DNA of 49,124 nucleotides from Anaerolineae bacterium. Lineage in GTDB: Bacteria; Chloroflexota; Anaerolineae; DUEN01. Shown here one piece after another: positions 6,011-14,200 of this stretch (its first letter is position 1; each line of letters begins with the position of its first letter). The notes under the pieces are model-generated. The model was not told where the DNA came from. It was given only the letters and a program-made list of their open reading frames with translations, and made no database searches. The stretch covers positions 1-49,124 of the forward strand of contig JANXBS010000025.1 of the NCBI GenBank assembly GCA_025060615.1. Reading direction: 5' to 3'. The position numbers were made by a program, and so were the translations under genes.

Positions 6011-6688
6011 CGAGATCACCCCCCTCGATCGTAAGAGCCTAGGAGCATCTGCCTGGCCTCTCTAAGGATTACTATAGGGGCACCACTTCTCGGCTGTGAG
6101 ATACAGAGCAGCCCTCCTTCAGGTAGCCCATCCCTTGGCATGTAGGGCACCAAATGCCGCCTCCTCTGAACAGAAGGCCTTCACGCTCCACACACCCGCC
6201 CAGGGCAAGGACAGCTACATGGTCAGGGAGGGCCGGATGTAGTGAGCCTGTCCTGAGGGCAAAGCGAGAAAGCGCGAAGGGATGAACTCAGAAGGGTTCT
6301 ATGATGGAATGGGCGGTCAAGCACCCAGGACTTGACCCGGGAAGAAGCCAATGCCCCGGCAGATCCCTTCAGTCATGGAGGTAGTTGAGGGAATGATTCT
6401 AGAGGGAAAAACCCGCTATGAGGGGCAGTAAAACTCTTCCCTAGGCGCGGCAGCCCCAACTGCGCTATTATCAGGGCAGCGATCCTAGAGAAGTTTGTTC
6501 TCTTGATACCGGAAGATCTGCTAACGGAAATCGCAGCCAAAGCCAGGGAAAAATCATATCGAGCAGGGCAAAGGGATTGGAAGCCCGGATGGATCGGCAA
6601 CTAGATCGCTCAAGCATAGCACCACCAGAGTGGCCAGGCCAATCGGCGCTTCAAGGCTTTGGCATATAAGAGGCTTGCAGGCCAACCG
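6011..6688. other. Gene-poor 680-nt gap between the Ubl cassette and the acetyl-CoA-pathway cluster
   Basis: No intact gene was recognised. On the minus strand 6072-6191 gives a 39-codon GTG-started fragment with a zinc-ribbon motif (CPTCQGMGY and a further Cys), similar in style to the CPDCGGTG protein at 1535. On the plus strand 6464-6604 reads as plausible protein (ILEKFVLLIPEDLLTEIAAK) but lacks a start and is flanked by stops. Around 6240-6285 lies a TGAGCCTGTCCTGAGGG-type sequence of the sort found as dispersed intergenic repeats. The region looks like decayed or mobile-repeat DNA and probably also holds the cassette promoter, which I could not place. Confidence 0.4.
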
Positions 6689-7507
6689 CTAGCTTGTGAG
6701 CGCTTTTTCCTTTGTCTCGCGGGGACGAGCCATTTCCTCCAGCCGCTGCCATACCGCTTCAGCCGCCTTCACCAGCTCCGGCGCCCGATCGAACACGGCC
6801 TGGCCGCTTAACTCCGCCTCGATCACCTGGGGATCAGCCGGCAGATAGCCCAACACGACCAAGCCCTCCACCTGCGCTTGCGCTTCGATGAACGCGTGGT
6901 CGCGTTCGTCGCGCACCTTGTTGGCGACCAGGTACATGCGGTTCAGCCCGATGTCGCCGGCCAGGCTGCGGATCTGGCGCGCCGTGTCCAAACTGCGCCG
7001 GCCCGGCTCGACGACGACGATCAAGGCGTCCACCGCCTGGGCGGTCGCCCGGCCCAGGTGCTCGACGCCGGCCTCCATGTCCATGATCACGATCTCATCG
7101 CGCCCCAAGAGCAGGTGGGTCACTAACGCTCGCAGCAGCGCGTGCTCTGGACACAGGCACCCACTCCCTCCCCGCTTAACGGTGCCTAGGCGCAGCAGGC
7201 GGATGCCCCGATGCTCTGCCGAGAAGCGATCAGGGATGTCGTCCACGCGCGGGTTCAAGCGAAACCAACCGCCCACAGTGCCCGGTTTGGCGCCGGTGCG
7301 CTCATAGATAAGCTCTTCCATTTCAGCGATAGGCACGATGGCGGCAGCTAGCTCTGGTGGAAACCCCAGAGACAAAGCCAGGTTGGCGGCCGGGTCGGCG
7401 TCAATGGCCAGCACGCGACGGCCGTCACGGGCGTACAGGTAGGCGAGCAAGCTGGCCAACGTCGTCTTGCCCACCCCACCCTTGCCCGTAATAGCTAACT
7501 TGGTCAT
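6689..7507 (-). CDS. cooC: CooC/AcsF-type nickel-insertion ATPase (first of two)
   Basis: A 272-aa MinD/SIMIBI-class ATPase. Features: deviant Walker A GKGGVGKTT (8-16), DADPAANLALSLG (37-49), the CooC-specific CxC (C117, C119 in GSGCLCPEHALLR) that binds metal at the dimer interface, Walker B IVIMDMEAGVEHLG and a VANKVRD motif. In Moorella and Rhodospirillum such ATPases (AcsF, CooC) mature the Ni sites of acetyl-CoA synthase or CO dehydrogenase. The start at 7507 has a GCGGAGG site. It is the last gene of the long minus-strand cluster, 24 nt after hdrCB. The window has a second copy at 21308, so one may serve CooS and the other AcsB; which does which cannot be told here. Confidence 0.88.
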   Translation of the reverse strand: MTKLAITGKGGVGKTTLASLLAYLYARDGRRVLAIDADPAANLALSLGFPPELAAAIVPIAEMEELIYERTGAKPGTVGGWFRLNPRVDDIPDRFSAEHRGIRLLRLGTVKRGGSGCLCPEHALLRALVTHLLLGRDEIVIMDMEAGVEHLGRATAQAVDALIVVVEPGRRSLDTARQIRSLAGDIGLNRMYLVANKVRDERDHAFIEAQAQVEGLVVLGYLPADPQVIEAELSGQAVFDRAPELVKAAEAVWQRLEEMARPRETKEKALTS

Positions 7508-7531
7508 TCACGTTCCTCCGCTTCACCTGAC

Positions 7532-8926
7532 CTATACAAGGCCTCGCGCCTGCAAAGCTGGCCTGGGGTCCACTAGGTTCTTGTGCAAGGCCGCGGCCTG
7601 GGCTCCCAACCCGAACGCCAATACCATCAATTGGGTCGCATACAGGACAGGGATTTGAAAATCGAGGCCGATCTGGCTTTGGCGAGCATCCAGATTGACG
7701 TGGCACAGCGGACAGACGGTCGCCACGACATCTGCTCCGCAATCGTGGGCGTTTTGCAAGATCTTGCGCGTCATCTCCAGGGCCAACGGCGTCTGGGTGA
7801 GGCTGAGCGCGCCACCGCAGCAATCGGTCTTGCATGACCAGTGAACCGGCTCGGCTCCTAACGCCCGCATCAGATAGTCCATCTTCATCGGATACTCAGG
7901 ATGCTCAGCCTGAGTAATCCGAGGAGGCCGGGTGATTAGACAGCCGTAGTAGCAGGCGACTTTGAGCCCCGTCAGCGGCTTTTTCACATTGGCCTTGATC
8001 TTGTCCAGACCCGCCCGGTCTACCAACGTGTCAAGCAGGTGCTGTACCGTGACCGTTCCCCGATAGGCGTAGCCGATCCGCTCCTCTACCATATGGGCGA
8101 TCTCGCCGTCGTGCATCACCGTATAGGCGGCGGCCCTCATGCGGGCGAAACACGCGCTGCACGGCGCCGTCACGGTGTCCAGCCCCATCTGCTCGACCGT
8201 CGCCAAGGTACGCATGGGCAGCACAGTGGCCAGGACGTGGTCCGTTGAGTGAGCGGGGCTGGAGCCACAGCAGGTCCAGCCGGGCGGCTCGATCAACGCC
8301 AGGCCCAGCGCCCGCGCGGCTGTGCGGACAGTGTGATCGTACTCGGCGGCGGAGGAGTGTAACGAGCAACCGGGAAAGTAGGCTACCTGGTTCGCGGCCG
8401 GCTTCACGGGCTTCACCCGGCGCGGCGGGCGCACGATTGTGGGGACGAGGCGGAGCTTGCCCCGTCGCATCATCTCCAGGCCCATATCTACGTCCTTCAG
8501 CGGCCGCCGCGTTGCCAGGTTCATACCGGCCATCAGCCCCACTTCATACAGCCGCCCCAACAAACCGATGTCGTACAGGAAAAGCTTGCTGAATGTATCC
8601 ACCTCAGGGATAGCCGGCGTCAGGCCACGCCGCTTAGCCTCGATGCGCAGCACGTCCATGATGCCGGCGATGTCCAGGCCCTGTGGACAGCGGGTGGAAC
8701 AGGTCTGGCAGGAAGCGCATAACCAGATAGCTTTGCTCTCCAGCACCCGTTCATCGCCCAATTGCAGGCTACGCATGACCTGGTTCGGCATCAGATCAAA
8801 ATGCTCTGCCAGTGAACAACCGCTGGTGCATTTAAGACATTGATAGCACAGAAACACGTTCTGGCCTAGCTCCCGCTGCACCACCCGTGCCAGTGGCTCG
8901 GCGGTGATGGCTTCACGTCTTGCCAT
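7532..8926 (-). CDS. Heterodisulfide reductase-like HdrC-HdrB fusion
   Basis: A 464-aa fusion. The N-terminus is HdrC-like with two [4Fe-4S] motifs (C27/C30/C33/C37 and C70/C73/C76/C80). The C-terminal half is HdrB-like with two CCG domains: the first in CSLHSS...TCCGSS...CSACF, the second in YYGCLI...DCCGGA...CPLC. CCG domains hold the non-cubane [4Fe-4S] clusters of HdrB. With HdrA and MvhD it should carry electrons within a MetFV-HdrABC-MvhD-type methylenetetrahydrofolate reductase complex. The ATG at 8926 (GAGGTGCG site) is preferred over the longer frame from 8944. It follows metF by about 20 nt. In Moorella HdrB and HdrC are separate; here they are one chain. Confidence 0.87.
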   Translation of the reverse strand: MARREAITAEPLARVVQRELGQNVFLCYQCLKCTSGCSLAEHFDLMPNQVMRSLQLGDERVLESKAIWLCASCQTCSTRCPQGLDIAGIMDVLRIEAKRRGLTPAIPEVDTFSKLFLYDIGLLGRLYEVGLMAGMNLATRRPLKDVDMGLEMMRRGKLRLVPTIVRPPRRVKPVKPAANQVAYFPGCSLHSSAAEYDHTVRTAARALGLALIEPPGWTCCGSSPAHSTDHVLATVLPMRTLATVEQMGLDTVTAPCSACFARMRAAAYTVMHDGEIAHMVEERIGYAYRGTVTVQHLLDTLVDRAGLDKIKANVKKPLTGLKVACYYGCLITRPPRITQAEHPEYPMKMDYLMRALGAEPVHWSCKTDCCGGALSLTQTPLALEMTRKILQNAHDCGADVVATVCPLCHVNLDARQSQIGLDFQIPVLYATQLMVLAFGLGAQAAALHKNLVDPRPALQARGLV

Positions 8927-8947
8927 TTCGCACCTCTTCAACAAGTC

Positions 8948-9940
8948 TCAGCCCCCATCCACGATGGGCCTGGGCAACAGACCTGCGCCCTCGACGATGG
9001 GGCGGACGGCCTCTTCCCACTCGATGGCCATGATGTGCACTCCCCTCACGCCTTCGATCTCCCGTAGCTGTTGGATCTGCTCGATACAGATTTTGATGCC
9101 CTCAGCACGCCAGGCAGCCGCACGCGCCTTCTTGTCCTCTGGGTCGATGCCCTTTACCGCCGCTTCCATCCGCTCGATGTACTCATCGGCCACGATCATG
9201 CCGGGCACCTGATCGCGCATGTAACGGGCCATGCCGGCGCTCTTGAGAGGCCCCACTCCTGCCAGGATGGCCACTTTCTCGTGCAAACCCATGTCCACCA
9301 CCCGCTTCATGAACTCCTTGAAACGGGGGATGTCGTAAATCAATTGGGTCTGGACGAAGTCCGCGCCAGCGGCCACCTTCTTAGCCAAACGGAGGGGACG
9401 GAAATCGAAGGGATCGGCGAAGGGATTGGCCGCGGCCCCGATGAAGAAACGCGGCCCGCCTCCTTTGATCTCCTCGCCGCATTGAAACTTAGCCTCATCG
9501 CGCATGTCTTTGACTATACGAATCAATTGCAGCGAGTCAATATCATACACGTTTTTAGCTGTGGGATGATTGCCAAACGACTGATGATCGCCAGACAGGC
9601 AGAGCACGTTCCGGATGCCTAGAGCGGCCGCGCCCAAGAGATCACTCTGGATGGCCAGCCGATTCCGATCGCGACAGGTCATCTGCATCACCGGCTCCAG
9701 CCCCTCGCGAGCCAAGATGACCGACGCGGCGATGCTGCTCATGCGAACGATGGCAGTCTGGTTATCGGTGATGTTAACCGCGTCCGCGCACCCCCTAAGC
9801 AATTCTGCCTTTTTGCGGATGACCTCAGCGTCATGGCTCTTGGGAGGCCCTAATTCGGCAGTGACGGCAAAATACCCCGCCGCTAGAACCCGTTCCAAGT
9901 TGCTACCTGCCTTATAGCCGTTTCGCCTCTCTTCAGTCAT
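8948..9940 (-). CDS. metF: 5,10-Methylenetetrahydrofolate reductase
   Basis: A 330-aa FAD-dependent TIM barrel that reduces methylene-THF to methyl-THF in the methyl branch of the Wood-Ljungdahl pathway. Visible motifs: the catalytic Glu in FAVTAELGPP, the folate/FAD region NITDNQTAIVRMSS, QMTCRDRNR, LCLSGDHQS and FVQTQLIYD. All are intact, unlike the divergent copy at 16139. It lies between metV and hdrCB, as in gene sets that encode the NAD-independent MetFV-Hdr-MvhD complex. A 143-nt gap without a recognised gene separates it from metV upstream. The start at 9940 has a GGAG site. Confidence 0.93.
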   Translation of the reverse strand: MTEERRNGYKAGSNLERVLAAGYFAVTAELGPPKSHDAEVIRKKAELLRGCADAVNITDNQTAIVRMSSIAASVILAREGLEPVMQMTCRDRNRLAIQSDLLGAAALGIRNVLCLSGDHQSFGNHPTAKNVYDIDSLQLIRIVKDMRDEAKFQCGEEIKGGGPRFFIGAAANPFADPFDFRPLRLAKKVAAGADFVQTQLIYDIPRFKEFMKRVVDMGLHEKVAILAGVGPLKSAGMARYMRDQVPGMIVADEYIERMEAAVKGIDPEDKKARAAAWRAEGIKICIEQIQQLREIEGVRGVHIMAIEWEEAVRPIVEGAGLLPRPIVDGG

Positions 9941-10083
9941 ACTCGCCTTCTCCGACTCACCTGACGATCAGCCCCAACTACCCTTACGATGTTATTCAGA
10001 CCCTCTCCCCCGCATCATCCCCTTGGGTGTCTGCCCGTCCTTGACCCTCGATTTCGTGGGAAAGAGAGCGAAGGGGGAGATCG

Positions 10084-10773
10084 TCAATGATCCCGATACC
10101 CCTCTGGCAAACGCAAATCCTCACGGATGATACGGCGCGGGCCGCCGTCGCGGCTGGTGGACCAGTTCTTGGGCGGCTGAATCTCTAGCAGCCGGTCGAG
10201 CATCCCCAGCGCGGTCATCCGCTCCCAGATCAGATGCCAGGCGCAAGGGATATCTGAGCTGACCTCACACTTGCCGTTTTGCGAGCCACCGCACGGCCCA
10301 TTGAGCAGTTGCTTGGAGCAGCGGGCGATGGGGCAGATCCCGCCGGTGCGATCTAGGATACAGTCACCGCACGCCTGACAGCGCTCCTCCCATACCCCCT
10401 GCTCGACAGGCAACCCCATGAACTTGGTATTGAGCGCCGGCAGCACCCGGATATTCGGGAACCGCTCGGCCAGGGTCTGCACGCCAACACCGCACCCCAG
10501 CGAGAGGATGGCATCATAGCTATCCAGCCGGCTTCGCAGCGGGTCTATGTATTCCCACTCGCATTGCCGCTGAACGGTCACCTCGTCAATGTCCACGCCG
10601 TGGCCGTCTAGCCGGGTAGCCATGCGCAGCGCCGAGGCCAGGATGCCTACCTCTTTTTCTCCGCCAGCGAAGCAGACGGTGACGCACGTACCGCACCCAA
10701 CGGCCAGCACCCGCTGATAGCCCTCCACCATCGCTTTAATCTCGGCCAACGGCTTCTGTTCCGCAACGATCAT
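10084..10773 (-). CDS. metV: MetV, zinc/Fe-S subunit of methylenetetrahydrofolate reductase
   Basis: A 229-aa protein of the MTHFR C-terminal (MetV) family. The N-terminal half is a Rossmann-like domain with VLAVGCGTCVTVC and LSLGCGVGVQ; the C-terminal half carries Cys motifs RCQACGDC, GGICPIARC and NGPCGGSQNGKC, expected to hold Fe-S or zinc. In Moorella and Acetobacterium, MetV partners MetF and links it to electron donors. Its ATG overlaps the mvhD stop (ATGA), so the two are translationally coupled, which supports the complex. Two further genes here carry the MetV Cys-rich part fused to MetF-like barrels. Confidence 0.9.
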   Translation of the reverse strand: MIVAEQKPLAEIKAMVEGYQRVLAVGCGTCVTVCFAGGEKEVGILASALRMATRLDGHGVDIDEVTVQRQCEWEYIDPLRSRLDSYDAILSLGCGVGVQTLAERFPNIRVLPALNTKFMGLPVEQGVWEERCQACGDCILDRTGGICPIARCSKQLLNGPCGGSQNGKCEVSSDIPCAWHLIWERMTALGMLDRLLEIQPPKNWSTSRDGGPRRIIREDLRLPEGYRDH

Positions 10774-11222
10774 TCCTTCCCTCCTCGACCTAACGGGTTC
10801 GGCCCCAGTTCCCGAACCCGCTCGACCATCTCACGGGCGACCTCGGCGAAGCGCGCGCCCATCGCCGACGACAGATGGACCATGCGGGCGCGCTCGTCAC
10901 CCAGCCCGATCTGATCGAGCAAACGATGAACGTACTCTATCCGTTGTCGAGCGTACAGATTACCTTCCAGGTAATGGCATTCCCCGGGCAGTCAGCCGGC
11001 CACTATCACGCCGTCTGCGCCATCCTCGAAGGCCCGCAATACGTGCAGCACATCGAGCCGCCCCGTACATGGCAACTCGAACACTTTGACGGCCGACGGG
11101 TACTCCAACCGCAGTCCGCCAGCCAAATCTGCCGCTGCGTAAGCGCAATGACGGCAGCAAAAGGCCAAGATCTGAGGTTGCCAATCAGCCCTTGCCTGGG
11201 AAAAGCCGTTGCCACCTGTCAT
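10770..11222 (-). CDS. mvhD: MvhD-like hydrogenase delta subunit, predicted selenoprotein (in-frame TGA = Sec77)
   Basis: The frame starts with ATGA overlap at the hdrA stop and reads MvhD to an in-frame TGA at 10992-10994. The same frame continues with typical MvhD sequence (GECHYLEGNLYARQRIEY, VHLSSAMGARFAEV) to a TGA at 10770 that overlaps the metV start. The full product is 150 aa. Cluster ligands seen: C22, C23, C26, C52, Sec77, C82. The family normally has Cys in the GADGVIVAGC position, and the archaeal VhuD selenoprotein is known, so Cys-to-Sec exchange fits. A 6-bp SECIS-like hairpin follows the TGA. MvhD passes electrons between a donor and HdrA. A nonsense mutation is the alternative, but the intact, coupled 3' half speaks against it. 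Confidence 0.85.
10959..10994 (-). promoter_or_regulatory. Putative bacterial SECIS element with its UGA codon
   Basis: The UGA (10992-10994) is followed 16 nt later by ATTACC-TGGAA-GGTAAT, a perfect 6-bp stem with a G-containing 5-nt loop. The loop starts 22 nt after the UGA, within the spacing of SelB-bound bacterial SECIS hairpins such as fdhF. It lies inside the mvhD reading frame, as bacterial SECIS elements do. Confidence 0.65.
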
Positions 11223-14200
11223 ACTACTTGCTCCTCCACCAGCTTACCAAGCCACTCTTCGGGCTTTTCCGCCGTGAAAAGGGCGTCTACTTTGGCCAGT
11301 ACCTGAGCGTCGGTATAGTGCATCAGTTGGATTGCTCGCGCTGGGCAGGCTGCGGCACACAATCCGCAGCCCCGGCAGAGGGCCGTCTCGATCTGCGCTG
11401 CGCCCAGGAGGTTGCCCACACCCCTCAGATTGGACACGATGCGCGGCGCGTGGTATGGGCAGGTGCGCACGCAGGTCAGGCAGCCCGCACAGCGCCACGA
11501 GTCCACTACGGCCACGCGCCCGCCCACGGTGATGGTATCCCGGGCCAGGATCGTGGCCGCCCGCGCCGCTGCTGCCTTTGCCTGGACGAGGCTCTCATCC
11601 AGTAGCTTGGGGTAGTGGGCCAGTCCGGCCATAAAGAAACCATCCGAGGAGAAATCCACTGGCCGCAGCTTGACATGTGCCTCTAAGAAGAAGCCATCTA
11701 GGTCCAACGGCACTTTGAGCCGGCTGCTGAGCTCGTGAACTCCCTCAGGTGGGATTACAGGGGTGCTCAGCACCAGCAGATCGGGCTGAAGCTCCATCTC
11801 GAGTCCCAGCGTCTCCTCCCACACTCGAACGCTCAGCTCCCCATCCCCATATTTCACCTGCGGCTTGCGATCGAAATCATAGCGGATAAAGCGGACGCCG
11901 GCCCGCCGCGCTTCAGTGTATAGCCGCTCTTTGAAACCGTAGGTGCGGATGTCACGGTAGAGCACCGCGACCTCGGCAGTCGGACGGAGACGCTTAAAGA
12001 GCAGGGCGTTCTTAAGCGCCACCGTGCAACAGATGCGGCCGCAATATCTCTCTGCCGGGCCGACGCACAGGATCATGACCACCGAGTCGGGCAATGAGTG
12101 AACCGGGGATGAGGCGATAAGTTCTGAGGAGGCTTCTTTCCTCGTCGCCTTATCGCCTTGTTGCCTTACCGCCTCCTCCGCCAGCAGCGCTTCAAACTCC
12201 TGTTGGGTGAGGATGCGCGGATCACTGCCATATCCGTACTCACTCCCCCGGTACTCCACGCCGCCCGTGGCCACGATCGTCACGCCATGGCGGACCTCCA
12301 CCGGAGACGGGTGATCCCCATCAGGCAAAATGGGATCAGATGTCCGGGCCAAGACAGAGGTGAAATCGCCCACGACACCGCTGATAGCCATCACCTCGGT
12401 CCCTAGATGCACCGTGATCCGCGGGTGGGTCTCGACGCGATGGATCAAATCGGCCAGAAAAGCTTGAGCGGAACCGCTCGAACTGATATTCGCTTCTGAC
12501 CTCCCGTCTCCGCCGTCGCGCCCCAGCCCCAGATCGTCTAGCGTGTAGTACAGCCGGCGCAGATTGCCGCCAAGCATCTGGCTGCGCTCTACCAGGTGCA
12601 CCGGGAACCCCTGATCTGCCAGCGAAAGGGCGGCCGTCATCCCCGCTGCGCCGCCGCCAATCACCAGCGCCGCCTTCTCCACGGGCATCGCCGTGGTGTA
12701 CAGGGGTTGCAGCTGGGCCGCGCGGGCGACGGCCATACGGACCAGGTCCTTTGCCTTTTCCGTCGCGGCGTCCCAATCGCGGTGGACCCAGGAGCACTGG
12801 TTGCGGATGTTGGCCATCTCGAACAGGTAGGGGTTAAGCCCTGCCGCCCGCAGACAACTCTGGAAGAGCGCCTCGTGGGTCAGCGGCGTGCAAGAGGCCA
12901 CCACCACCCGGTTAGCTCCCAGCTCGCGGATCTTCTCGGTGATGTGAGCGATGCTGTCCTGCGAGCACGTGTACAAATTATGCTCGGCATGGACCACGTA
13001 GGGCAACGACCGTGCATATTCGGTCACGGCCGGCACGTCGAGGAAGCCGGCGATATTCGAGCCACAATGGCAGACGAAGACCGCGATGCGGGGCTCCTCG
13101 CCGGAGACATCGCGCTCCGGTGGATATTCAGGTTGGCGCGCCAAGCTGCCGCGCGCGGCGGCTAACAGCTCGCCGACGGCAGCAGCGGCACCGCTGGCCT
13201 CCACCACCGACTCCGGGATGTCCTTCGGCTCGCGGAAAGGTCCAACGGCGAAGATGCCCGGCCGGCTCGTCTGTAATGGCTCGAACGGCCGCGTCCGGCA
13301 AAAGCCGTGCTCATCGAGCTCAATCCCCAACCTCGACCCTAGCTCACGCACGCTCTCCGGGATCTCCATGCCGACGGAGAGCACTACTAGGTCAAATTCC
13401 TCCTCAATGAGGGACGAGGGACGAGCAGCAAAGGGGAAGCTGGTCAGTAGCTGCCCTCCATTTCGTTGCTTTACCGACTCGTCCACGTACCTCAGGATCA
13501 AATTCTTCGTAACCGGGTCTTCTTTGACGGACGAGATCCGACAGCGCGTGTAACGGATGCCATACCTCTCCTTTGCCCGGCGGTAGTACTCCTCATAGCC
13601 CTTGCCGAAGGCGCGCATGTCCATCAGGAAGATATGCACCTCGGTATCGGGTTCATGTTCGATGGCCATCATGGCCTGCTTGGTGGCGTACATGCAACAC
13701 ACGGCCGAACAGTAGTCATGCGCCTGGTCACGGGAACCTACGCACTGCAGAAAGGCGATCTTCTTCGGGGTTTTGCCATCCGAAGGCCGGCGCACGTGGC
13801 CCATCGTCGGGCCAGAGGCGCTCAACAGCCGCTCGAACTGAAGCGAGGTGACGACGTTCGGGTAGCGGCCCCAGCCGTATTCCTCGGCCTGCTCTGCCCA
13901 GTAGGCCCGGTAGCCGGGGGCCAGGATGACCGCTCCTACCTTCAGCTCGCGCACCTGCTCGACCATGTCGTGGTCTATCGCCTTTACGCCGCACTGATAC
14001 CAGCAGCTCAGGCACTCGGAGCAGATGCCGCAGGCCAGGCAACGCGCGGCCTCCGCCTGAGCCTGCTCGGGGGTGTATCCCTTCTCCACCTCGGCGAACC
14101 CCCTGACCCGATCTTCCACTGGCAACATCGGCATCGGCACCCGCGGGGTGATCCGGATCTCGCCGCGTTGGATCCGCTCTTGCAGTTCCGCCTGGGTTAG

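Noticed and set aside
10992-11222. MvhD as a simple truncated pseudogene
   Set aside because: The sequence after the TGA stays in frame, matches the family, is coupled to metV, and the TGA falls on the conserved Cys with a SECIS-like hairpin behind it.
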